Shown here one piece after another: positions 21,701 to 28,381 of a stretch of DNA of 64,000 nucleotides. Position numbers and translations under genes: made by a program. The notes below the pieces were generated by a model that saw only the letters and a program-made list of their open reading frames with translations, searched no databases and was not told the origin of the DNA. Source of the stretch: Tribonema minus (Eukaryota; Sar; Xanthophyceae; Tribonematales; Tribonemataceae); NCBI GenBank assembly GCA_017506865.1, contig JAFCMP010000520.1, forward strand, positions 620,001-684,000, read 5' to 3'. How positions within the stretch are numbered: position 1 is the stretch's first letter; each line of letters starts with the position of its first letter.

Positions 21701-23303
21701 TTAAATCTACCGCCGCGGTCTGCTGCACGGAGTCAACTACGGCACCGTATGCCGCACACTGTTCATCTGTGATGATGAACAGCATGAGGAGGTCATGCAG
21801 GCTCGGGACGAAGCAGCGCGCCTGCCGTGCGGAAACGCGACACCACTGCACACGACACAACAGCAATTGTGACTGTAACTGTAACCGACTAACTGCAGCT
21901 AACTAACTGTGACGCCGTACCTTCTGCTCGATGTTGAGCAATGTCACGTAGTCGTCGGCCTCCACGTCGATGGTGTCGTACAGGCGGATCTCGCCGTACT
22001 TGTGTATGGTGATGACCTGCGCGGTCGTGGGCGAGAACCTGAGCGCCGTGGCCTTCTCCTCGCCGGAGAACGTCCAGTGCTGCTGCACGACGAGGTTCAC
22101 CTGCGCGCGGGGCACAGACAGCAAATGTGTGATGTTTCAGTCCCGAATTGGCGCGAAACGTTAAGCGAGTGCACCGCAGCGTGTGACGTTGCACGCGCCG
22201 GAGCATGGTTTTTTCGCAGACTCACCCTGGGGGTCCGGGTTCGGGTTGGGTTAGGCTTGAGTTAGGGTTAGGTTTGGCGTAGGGGTAGGGTCAAGATTAG
22301 GGTTGGGGGCACGATGAGGTTGATCTGCGCGTGCGCACGCAGCAAATGCGTGATGTCTGAGTGCCAGGTCTGGCGTGGAAATGAAGCGAGTGCGCTGCAG
22401 ATGCATCACAGAGCGTCATTGTGCACAGCAAAGGGGGCATGCGTGACATTTGAGTGCCGGGCCTGGCGTGAAACAAGAAGTTGGTGCACTGCGCGCGCAT
22501 CACAAGGCGTTGCTGCGATCACACACTCGTGGATGCGCTGATGGACTCAGAGTTGCACTGTTTAGCGCTGGGCAAAGAAGTTACGTCATGATTGTATATG
22601 CCGTCAGTGTAGTTGTGTTCGGTGCACGGTGGCACATGGCAACAGCGTCACAAAGATGTCAAGGAGGCAGCCCTTGGATAGATTGCCTTTTATAAGTGGG
22701 CATGACTGCTGCCACAAAGCGGCAGTGCTTCACACATTGAGAGATGTCCCCGCCAGACACAGCTGGAGCTGCTCAATGAAGCGTCAAAGCCGAACACATG
22801 GCGCGAGCAGCACCAGCCGTTCTGTCTTATGCGTGGACATGTTGCAGACGTACAAGTATAGCTCGTAGCACTGGAAGACACCGGAAAATTGATGTATACA
22901 TTGGTATGTAGAAACACGACGATCACAGTGCTGTTCCGCATGTGTGCTGACCGGACCTGACCGGACCGAGTGCACAGAGCTCGCACAAGCAGTGTCCCAA
23001 GCCTGGGTTTCTGAAGCGCCATGACCTGCACACCACAGCTTTGAGAGGTCCAAGTAAAATTGCTTGAAAGAGACACATATGGCATGCAAAACTCACATCT
23101 TTATTGGCGACCACTGGATCGTTGCCCAGAAAATCATAGACGCCGCCAACAGCCTTCTCGTCGAGCAGCTCACGGCGGCGATTGTGTTGTTGGCCATTTC
23201 CGCCGATCTGAACCTCAGCGGATTTGAACGCAGTGCAGGCTAAGAGTAGAAGTATTAGCGAGAAACATGCGGGCCTGGAGGCACCGCGCTGTAGCGCGCG
23301 CAT
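495..23303 (-). CDS. Secreted glucose/sorbosone dehydrogenase - multicopper oxidase - CBM6 fusion protein (3' end probably beyond left edge)
   Basis: Gene rebuilt on the minus strand. Exons run 23303-23097, 22100-21921, 20818-20743, 19885-19619, 19113-19049, 18136-18021, 17195-17034, 15888-15747, 15112-14912, 14542-14350, 13902-13769, 13219-13124, 12421-12202, 11670-11531, about 11270-11055, 10153-10019, 9422-9331, 8767-8583, 7244-7121, 6597-6481, 5748-5647, 4594-4484, 3816-3738, 1706-1543 and, tentatively, 782-495. Nearly all junctions are GT-AG and keep phase, giving about 1,170 residues before the linker. The ATG at 23303 opens a signal peptide with the hydrophobic core FSLILLLLACTAF. Domain order is dehydrogenase beta-propeller (about residues 70-580), multicopper oxidase (about 585-1090), CBM6-like module (about 1100 on). 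Two problems remain: the 9422-9331 to 8767-8583 junction breaks phase, and the exon after 11531 has uncertain edges. Known families: GSDH/AA12-like, AA1-like and CBM6. The fusion as one transcript is inferred from strand, order and phase. Confidence 0.8.
1100..1520 (-). repeat. Donor-side copies of exon 1706-1543
   Basis: Three to four truncated copies of the exon's 3' end with its donor and adjacent intron lie downstream of the true exon, at about 1100-1150, 1200-1285, 1343-1425 and 1486-1519. Each carries the GCGCACTCACGCTG-type donor edge on the plus strand, and they are separated by GTTAGGGTTAG-like sequence. None has a matching acceptor end, so they should be removed with the intron. Confidence 0.8.
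1543..3816 (-). CDS. CBM6-like carbohydrate-binding module exons of the fusion
   Basis: Exon 3816-3738 ends with KFEAEDFDDGGPG and exon 1706-1543 continues in phase with the CBM6 signatures FGGATYRADSAVDIE and GYDINFTEPGEWLKYTIS. These match the IEAE-x-FD, YR-x-D-x-VDI and GEWLEYTV landmarks of CBM family 6. The family binds plant and algal glycan chains through a beta-sandwich. The module follows directly after the oxidase, with no linker visible. The second half of the module is not securely found: the next phase-compatible stretch is at 782 and reads VAETAYYIPSMTIAGPLPDA. Exon 1706-1543 has the most heavily duplicated edges in the window. Confidence 0.8.
1810..3100 (-). repeat. Acceptor-side copies of exon 1706-1543
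   Basis: Upstream of the true exon are truncated copies of its 5' end with its acceptor. A long copy lies at about 1815-1890, with shorter ones at about 1990-2012, 2098-2122, 2833-2855 and 3078-3098. The common core on the plus strand is GAGGAAGCCGATTCCTGCGG, and the copies keep the CTGCGG acceptor edge. Together with the donor-side copies this is the densest edge-duplication set in the window. Confidence 0.75.
3141..3371. repeat. Dispersed ~170-bp intronic repeat, copy 1
   Basis: The core at about 3179-3348 starts CTAGCCTACC and contains CTGCTGCCTCTCCCAGACTC near its other end. It holds a ~26-bp internal repeat (CTTGCTGGTCG...). Related copies lie at 18655-18800 and 58200-58372. This copy is flanked by near-identical ~23-bp direct repeats beginning TTTGACATACT (3141-3163 and 3349-3371), which look like target-site or local duplications. 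The family is unknown, with no tRNA-like promoter or coding domain seen. Confidence 0.7.
3551..3735 (-). repeat. Donor-side copy of exon 3816-3738 with TTAGGG array
   Basis: A truncated copy of the exon end encoding EDFDDGGPG lies at about 3551-3601. It is separated from the true exon by a degenerate telomere-type array (GTTAGGG units, about 3606-3680). The donor of the copy reads GCGAGA instead of GTGAGT on the minus strand, so it is probably dead. Confidence 0.8.
4280..4745 (-). repeat. Edge copies of the terminal oxidase exon 4594-4484
   Basis: A donor-side copy lies at about 4282-4365 and an acceptor-side copy at about 4687-4745, so both edges of this exon (which carries part of the last copper motif) are duplicated on opposite sides. 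The copies are too diverged and truncated to replace the exon. Confidence 0.65.
4484..13902 (-). CDS. Multicopper oxidase domains (middle exons of the fusion)
   Basis: All four copper-binding motifs of a laccase or bilirubin-oxidase-like enzyme are present. NMHLHGLHIS lies in 12421-12202 and GLHWYHPHHHG in 11670-11531. QQHPAHLHVNHMQL lies in 6597-6481. MMMHCH ends exon 5748-5647 and continues as VYAHSDNG at the start of 4594-4484. Together these supply the ten Cys/His ligands expected for the type 1, 2 and 3 coppers. The first cupredoxin opens with LNGMLPGPLMRME (13219-13124). Middle-domain pieces such as AHYLINGC and GQWTRLRMLHYAHV come from 10153-10019. The residue at the usual type 1 axial position appears to be Val rather than Met, Leu or Phe. 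Exon 13902-13769 bridges from the dehydrogenase. The family oxidises substrates and reduces O2 to water; the substrate cannot be read from sequence. Confidence 0.88.
7350..8040 (-). repeat. Five acceptor-side copies of exon 7244-7121
   Basis: Copies of the first ~50 nt of the exon plus the acceptor occur at about 7353-7400, 7508-7560, 7657-7712, 7811-7866 and 7993-8035, with a spacing near 150-180 bp. The shared plus-strand core is GCTGAGCGCTGCAGATCGGT, ending in GGCCTGC. All lie upstream of the true exon in transcription order. Confidence 0.85.
8880..9290 (-). repeat. Acceptor-side copies of exon 8767-8583
   Basis: Copies of the 5' exon edge, with plus-strand core GAGAAGAAGAGCAGGTCGTC next to CTGCAGCATGCGCGG, occur at about 8880-8940 and 9060-9115. 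A shorter one lies near 9255-9290. They fill the intron upstream of the exon. Confidence 0.8.
9810..9865 (-). repeat. Donor-side copy of exon 10153-10019
   Basis: A roughly 50-nt copy of the exon's last codons with the CTCACCAC donor edge lies downstream of the true exon. It keeps a usable-looking GTGAGC donor on the minus strand but has no acceptor end. Confidence 0.75.
12008..12112 (-). repeat. Donor-side copy of exon 12421-12202
   Basis: About 100 nt of the exon end, encoding the stretch after the HLHG copper motif, is repeated downstream at roughly 90 percent identity by eye. The copy stops just short of the copper motif. It is then followed by AACTTCAACTT-type sequence. Confidence 0.8.
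14205..15602 (-). repeat. Edge copies around three dehydrogenase exons (14542-14350, 15112-14912, 15888-15747)
   Basis: A donor-side copy of 14542-14350 lies at about 14207-14275. Acceptor-side copies of 15112-14912 lie at about 15182-15253 and 15298-15375. Donor-side copies of 15888-15747 lie at about 15420-15470 and 15553-15602. A (TGAG)n run at 15124-15172 reads (CTCA)n on the transcribed strand and serves as the pyrimidine-rich tract before the acceptor of 15112-14912. Confidence 0.8.
14350..23303 (-). CDS. Signal peptide plus glucose/sorbosone dehydrogenase-like beta-propeller (first ten exons of the fusion)
   Basis: These ten exons encode the secretion signal and a soluble quinoprotein-type sugar dehydrogenase propeller. 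Family landmarks appear in order: an opening blade with RFSPTTAQVITIHKYGEIRL (22100-21921), GLVGFGFDPQFG (20818-20743), a lineage-specific Cys-containing segment (19885-19619), VHGKGLRIAPESY (18136-18021), which aligns with the family's His-Gly-Gly-x-Leu stretch and may carry the catalytic His, GFRNPFRSF followed by WVTDVGSGDEPQTERIY (17195-17034), NAGWPCVQG (15888-15747), SGAYITASP (15112-14912) and FLYITDYEFARTIRVY (14542-14350). Known members use PQQ to oxidise sugars. PQQ use here is inferred, since I cannot confirm every cofactor contact. A non-enzymatic propeller such as the hedgehog-interacting-protein type is the main alternative. Confidence 0.82.
16020..16220 (-). repeat. Acceptor-side copies of exon 15888-15747
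   Basis: Two short copies of the exon's first ~20 nt (encoding VDLK-like residues) with the acceptor and adjoining intron lie at about 16025-16065 and 16185-16235. They are embedded in a longer repeated intron segment containing AGCAGCAGCGATCA. Confidence 0.65.
17700..17910 (-). repeat. Donor-side copies of exon 18136-18021
   Basis: Two copies of the exon end encoding GLRIAPESYRT with its donor lie at about 17706-17756 and 17868-17910, about 150 bp apart and downstream of the true exon. The repeat includes about 40 bp of intron after the donor. Confidence 0.85.
18226..18330. repeat. Degenerate CCCTAA telomere-like array
   Basis: Runs of CCTAACCCTGACTCTAACCC-type units fill this intron segment. 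A second cluster follows at about 18535-18590. They are interstitial, not a chromosome end, because gene sequence continues on both sides. Confidence 0.85.
18650..18805. repeat. Dispersed ~170-bp intronic repeat, copy 2
   Basis: This diverged copy shares GCCTACCAGCCAGTACTCTA and TGCTGCCTCTCCCAGACTTT with the copies at 3141-3371 and 58150-58410. Its centre is shortened and the far end runs into an A-rich stretch. I did not find flanking direct repeats here. Confidence 0.6.
18876..18960 (-). repeat. Donor-side copy of exon 19113-19049
   Basis: Nearly the whole 65-nt exon end, encoding EHSxFxIFDYGIQA, and its GTGAGC donor are repeated 145 bp downstream. The flanking AATGTCAATGAAGCGC is duplicated as well. 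Identity is about 90 percent by eye, so this copy is among the younger ones. Confidence 0.85.
19887..20100. repeat. GGC/GCA triplet-repeat tract
   Basis: A compound (GGCGGCAGC)n tract of about 210 bp lies directly upstream of the acceptor of exon 19885-19619. It reads as poly-Ala, poly-Gly or poly-Pro/Leu in all frames, which explains the long open frames here. I see no evidence that it is translated. Confidence 0.9.
21400..21655. repeat. Inverted repeat (~115-bp arms) beside a helicase fragment
   Basis: The plus-strand segment at about 21400-21518 and the minus-strand segment at about 21655-21540 are inverted copies. They share the cores AGGTGAAGCTGGCGGTCGT and CACGAAGAACACGTCACC. Both arms have a related open frame: one ends VRISAAKKVKLAVVDLTGDD, and the other contains ARVSPAKEAKLAVV. 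Only about 20 bp separates the arms, so the region could fold back. This is probably debris of the mobile element represented by the helicase fragment next to it. Confidence 0.65.
21655..21785 (-). mobile_element. Pif1/Helitron-type helicase fragment (Walker A region)
   Basis: The minus-strand frame contains TDEQCAAYGAVVDSV, then LDAPGGTGKTFT, the N-terminal motif and Walker A box typical of Pif1-like helicases and of Helitron Rep-helicases. Only about 45 residues are recognisable. No Rep domain, downstream helicase motifs or Helitron ends were found. The fragment lies in the second intron of the dehydrogenase-oxidase gene on the same strand. It is most likely a remnant of a rolling-circle DNA transposon. 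A captured piece of a cellular PIF1 gene is the alternative. Confidence 0.7.
22092..22500 (-). repeat. Acceptor-side copies of exon 22100-21921
   Basis: Upstream of the exon a ~105-210-bp unit recurs at about 22092-22195, 22311-22400 and 22425-22500. The first repeated copy still includes the exon edge GCACGATGAGGTT. The others keep only intron sequence around GCAAATGCGTGATGT. TTAGGG-like units lie between copies 1 and 2. Confidence 0.65.
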
Positions 23304-26300
23304 GACAGCTCCTCTCCAGCTGGACAGCAGGTCTGGCCCGCTGCGGCTCTACGACCACGGGAAGGCCAGAGCAAGTGAGACACCGACATTGTGTCAGCGA
23401 TATTCATGAGGAGGGCCCAGTGACGGCCTCAGCTACACTGCGGCTGTTGTGTTGCCGCTCGTGGCCTAACGTACAGAGCCCAGTTTTACAACCCATCAAG
23501 CGCGGACACACTCGACACGCTCGATAATTGCTCATTAAATTTGAAGTGTGATGATGGATAAGCTGCATGGCATTCCCATCCTTATGATGCCAGTTTCGCT
23601 TCGTCAGGAGCTCATGCGTGACTGCTTTAGATGAAAAACTTCAAGCATCAACTTCCTAAGCGTTCTGCCGAGGGTGACAGAAGACTCTTCGCGGCTCCTG
23701 GCCAGAAATTTATCACCTAGCACGAAAATTCATGCATACTGAAGCTGTAGCGCCACCTCTGCCGGCCGCATCGACTGAAGTGGCGTTCACTTCACAGTTG
23801 TGCATCCGCCAAGAGAAGCGACTTCAGTGCACCATGGTGCATCAACGAGCCACAGCAGTTTTCCTAGGGACGAAGTCACTAGGTCTCCGTTTGCACATCG
23901 TGCAAAAGACCCAAAATCGCAATAACTTCTGAACTAGAAGCCTGTTTCTCATCCTGTTTGGTGCATGGTACAGACAATACTGTTAGGTATAATGATGATG
24001 CAACAGATCTGCAGCAGACCATTTGTGTGATGCTGTGGGTAATTCTGTGTGTGTGTCCACCGAAAACCCGATAATTGTTGCCGGTATTGATGACACCCGA
24101 AGCAGCTATCACCACGGCGAGGAGCAAGCAGAGACTGTGTAGTGGAGGAGGATGGTCTTCAAGCAAGTGATGAGGTTAGCTTAACGAGTATGTAGGCGCG
24201 AGCAGCAGAAAGAAGCAGCAGCCCGGTGCGGTACAGCTCGCGGAGGACTGTCTGTGGAGCTGCCTGAGCGAGGCACGGCAACCTAACGCAGCACGCGAGA
24301 CCAGGTGCCGAGTGAGGTGCAGCAACAGCCCTTGCTTCATGGTGAGCAGTGCTGAGCCACGTGTGGCAGCAAGTGGTGCTGGTGAAAGCAATTTGACCCA
24401 TGCATGGGCGGGAGAAGCAGCACCTGAGCACCGTTGTAGCTTGTGAATGTCCAATCAAGACCTGCTGAGCATGACTAGGCTCAGCTACTACACATGTCTG
24501 CAGCATACGCCCCAATGCAGCTGTGGAACAAGCTGTATTCATCGAGCGGGAGTGTGTCTTATGCAACTGTATCTCGGGCACCAGGTTCGGATTTCAGTGT
24601 CTGTTGCGACGATGGGCTGCTGCTGGCAACAACAAGGTAAAGCTACTCGACAAGCAGGAGGAGCACAATAATGCTGGTTCCGGTGACTTGCAGATATGCA
24701 GTAAATGGTGATTGACTTGGCAGCCCATCAGCGATGAACCTCCATAGCTGGTGCTTGCCATTTGTTCGCAACGGCAACTGGCCTGGCCGGCGGAAACTGA
24801 AGCCATAATTCAACAAACGAGTTTGAGGCTTGCAGATCTGTATGCTGTCAAGGCGAGCAGTGAGCACGCAGCAGACTGCGATTATTGACTTGGCATTCCA
24901 TCAGCCATGAATTTCCATTGCTCAGCCTGGTACTTGCCAACTGACAGTGTTTGCAGCGGCGACTGGCTTGGGCTGGCTGCACCTGAAGAAATGTGCAACA
25001 TGCGAGGCGTGCAGAGCTGCCAGTGCATGCTGTCACACTGGGCCGTGTATGCAGTGAGCACGCATCAGGTTGCGGTCGGTTGAATTGGCGACTCATGAGC
25101 ATTGAACTGCCGTGGCCGGTCCTTGCCACCTTTTTCGATGGTGACTGCCTTGGGCTGACTGCAGCTGAAGACATATGCAACATGCGAGGCTTGCGGAGCT
25201 GCCTGTGCATGCTGTCACACTGGGCCATGATGCAGTGAGCACGCAGCAAGTTGTGCTCGGTCGACTTGGCGCGTCGTGAGCATTGGACTGCCATCTGGCA
25301 GCAGGTGCCATGGCAATGCATTCTTCAAGAGGCCAGGTGCTTCCAACAACGCACTGGTGTCAACAGCATCATGTGGTAGGAGAGCAGCTGAGGCGCAGAC
25401 CAAGCTGGCACAGCAGGACGTGATAGCACACTTCCTAATCGCCATAAAACCTGCATGGAGTAAGTGCATGCCTCTGGACAGTGTATGCGTTTGAAGCTTC
25501 AGAATGTGGTATCAACAATCATGACATACAATGTTTCATTGTGTGCTGAACTCCTGCTTTGCCCTGCTTGCCAACATACACATCTGCAGTGTGCAATGAC
25601 GCAGCGTCGGGTGTGGCTTTGCCTTTGATAACCCCAGGCGGTGGAGCAGTCATCACAGAACTCACAGTGGAGTCGTGCAGCCCTCCAAACGCACGAAATG
25701 GCTGCTTGCCTGCAGCTCAGTGTGGCTGAAATTTGCACTTCAAGTCTCTCAAGTTTAGGGGAAAGTTATGCTCCCGTGTTGTTTTGCAACCACTGACAGC
25801 TTCAAAGTTTTGGGCATTTGTAAGATATTACTTCATTCATTGCACACATTGTCACATGTGCCGCCTCCTGTGCCCCTGCTTCCTCTGCTGCTGTTCACTG
25901 ACAACGGTGTGCCTGTCTGCATGGCCAGCTTTCCAACATGTTTGCAATTCAACAACCCTGCCAACAAATTCCCACAGCTTGTGACAAACACAATGCCTTG
26001 TTGCTTTTTGTAGCACCATGGTGCGCTCTATCTGCACGCGTCCCTAGGACTCTCCCCCAGCCCGCAGGGCTATTATCTGGACCATCGTATTGTCGATAAA
26101 GCCCTACCAATGTGCGTGAATTGCACTGTTTCCAACTGTGGTACAATACTGCTGTCAGTTTCTGCAGTGGTGCAGATCTGCAATGCAAACATCACAGCCC
26201 TCACGTATCGTTGGAGGTCCATGGTGAGCATGTACTCATGGACTCATGTATGTGTGCAGACACCACCAGTCCATGCACCAACAGTGGTGGTGTGATGGGG

Positions 26301-26421
26301 GGGGGGCACCCCCCTCCATCACAATCGCGGCACGACGGTGTGTTTTCGGCCCTATTCGAATGTTACAGTTTGGATCCTCGCTTTAACACACACAGCGAGC
26401 GCGCTTCACTGCGAGCCGGCC
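23304..26421. other. Divergent intergenic region between the fusion gene and the DUF1348 gene
   Basis: This is 3.1 kb between two divergently oriented starts, so it should hold both promoters. I see no convincing TATA box or initiator. It contains a tandem repeat (24700-25330) and no recognisable coding domain. The small open frames are short, AT/GC-neutral and lack homology that I can name. Confidence 0.6.
24700..25330. repeat. ~180-bp tandem repeat, about 3.5 copies
   Basis: Anchors such as GCAGTGAGCACGCA recur near 24860, 25053 and 25238. Versions of ATTGACTTGGCA...CCATCAGC...ATGAA recur near 24711, 24890, 25079 and 25261. The period is about 180 bp and the copies are clearly diverged. 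The array lies in the divergent intergenic region. Confidence 0.75.
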
Positions 26422-28381
26422 ATGCTGCGGATGAGGGCTGGCGCTCGAACGGCGGTGCAGCGGCAGCAGCACCTGTGGCCGCCATGCGTCGCCAGGACAG
26501 CAGCAGCCATGTCAACCTCGAGCGATGCACCAGAAGGCAAGAAGGCTCCTCGAAAGATGGTCGCGCTGCCGAAGAACTTTAACGACCTGGAGGTGGGGCC
26601 AAAGAGTAAAAGGTACATGGACGCAGCGGAGGCAGGCAAGCTCAAGTGGAAGCCCCCAGCAGCCGATCTGCCGGACCGGCTGCCTCTGCCTCCCTTCAAA
26701 ACTAAGGTGCCGCGAACTTGTGTCTGCTCTGCTGTCAATGTTTTGTTTGTGTTGATGAGGCAGCAAGGATGCGCTGCACGTACGGAGTCTTTGGATCCTG
26801 CATTATCACCTCAACTGTGATGGCACGCGCATGTTTTGGGCGGCGCACTCGCAGCGCCATGATGCCGCGGTCGTGATGCCATTGTACATGTCAGCTTAAG
26901 CTGTATGCATTGTACCAACATGGTTCTATGACTGGCCCTCTGTGGTGTGTTGCGATTGAGATCAAAGGCCTTAGCACTGGTGGTTGCTCTATTCCAGTGC
27001 GGACAGTGGTACAAAGGTCTCGAGCTCACTTCATGGGGGCAGTTGTTGCTACTGCCACAACATGGCCCTCGCGAGCGCACATTGCCAGGGGGGTACCAGA
27101 TGCTACAATCATTGCCTGCAAATGCTTCAGCACTGATCTGAAAGAATTCAATTATGCCTGTGTTGGCCGTCTCCATGCTGCAGGCGCAGGCACTTCAAAA
27201 GGTCAAGGCAGCGGAAGGTCAGTGCTGGGGCGACCGTTTCACGTGCATAAGGTTGTTGGGAGCACAGAGACTCCCAATACGACAGCTCAGAATGGTGCCA
27301 GATCCCTGACTGCACGCCCACCACGACAGCGGTTGCAGTGTCCATGTCGTCAGAGCTTTCGCGCTGTGACCGTCACGTGCTTACCAATGAACTGGAAGTG
27401 CACTGCAACAGGCATTGAGCCTGCTTTCGATGTGTCCGCCGCATTCTGAGACAGGTGTCGGTATGCGCAGAGAGGAGTCGGCCACATACGCTGCTCACAG
27501 GGAACATTGTGCAAGCCCCCTGCTTCAGAGGTGAAAATGTACGCAAGTCGACTGACAGTCCAGATCATTCGCTCATGGGACACTGTTGTAGTGCCGCGTC
27601 CCCCTCCCCGGGGGGGTAGCGGTTTCGGTAAAGCCAAATTGCACAACGGCATCAGCAGCTCATGAACCCATCATAGTGCCCCCCCCCCCCTCCCCATCCC
27701 TAGCAATGCTTTTGCGGGTACATTGCACCGACAATCAAATCATGCACTCATGCGCCCCCCTGCCCCCTCCCCGCCTGCCGCTGCGCATACACGTGGAACA
27801 GCCGCGACCCCGCGCGCATCGCCGCGGCCTACAGCGCCGACACGGTCTACCCCTAACCCTCACCCCAACACTCTGTCCGCTGCGGGCCCTACACCACCAT
27901 CAATGCCCCTGCTGCAGATTGTACTAGTCAGTGAGAATGGCACCGACGATCCGATCATCAGCCCATGAGACCCCCCCCCCCCCCCTGCGGCTGTGCAGAC
28001 GCGTGGAACACCCGCGACCCGGAGCGCGTCGCCGCGGCGTACAGCGCCGACACGGTCTGGCGCAACCGCGACGAGTTCCTGCACGGGCGCGACGCGGTGC
28101 GCGCGTTCCTCGAGCGCAAGTGGGCGCGCGAGTCGCGCTACCGCCTGCGCAAGCACCTGTGGGCGCACAGCGGGCGGCGCATCGCGGTGCGCTTCGAGTA
28201 CGAGTACTACTGCGAGGAGGGGGAGGGGCAGGGGGAGGGGGAGGGGGGCGGGGGGGGGCAGTGGCGGCGCGCGCACGGCATCGAGCTGTGGGAGTTCGAC
28301 GACAAGGGTTACATGCGCTGGCGCGACATGTCTGCGAACGACGTGCCCATCGCGGAGAGCGAGCGCCGCCTCGTCGACTAG
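26422..28381 (+). CDS. DUF1348 family protein (NTF2-like fold), three exons
   Basis: Exons are 26422-26706, 27184-27217 and 27999-28381 (702 nt, 233 residues). Exon 1 ends RLPLPPFKTK, the 34-nt microexon gives AQALQKVKAAE, and exon 3 starts DAWNTRDPERVAAAYS and continues with DTVWRNRDEFLHGR, KWARESRYRLRKHLWAH, RIAVRFEYEY, ELWEFDDKGYMRWRDMS and NDVPI. This order matches the DUF1348 (PF07080) family almost end to end. The family adopts a SnoaL/NTF2-like fold and its function is unknown. A Gly/Glu-rich insert (GEGQGEGEGGGGG) interrupts the sheet between EYEYYCEE and QWRRAHG. Starting at 26422 gives an Arg-rich, acid-poor leader that could be mitochondrial. ATG 26509 would give a 204-residue cytosolic form. 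GT-AG introns keep phase. Confidence 0.9.
27725..27855 (+). repeat. Acceptor-side partial copy of the DUF1348 exon 3
   Basis: The first ~60 nt of exon 3, with its poly-C tract and about 60 bp of upstream intron, are repeated about 210 bp upstream. They would encode TWNSRDPARIAAAYSADTVY. The copy ends abruptly at CCCTAACCCTCACCCC, a telomere-like sequence. Its acceptor is mutated from GTGCAG to GCGCAT, so it is likely silent. Confidence 0.85.
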
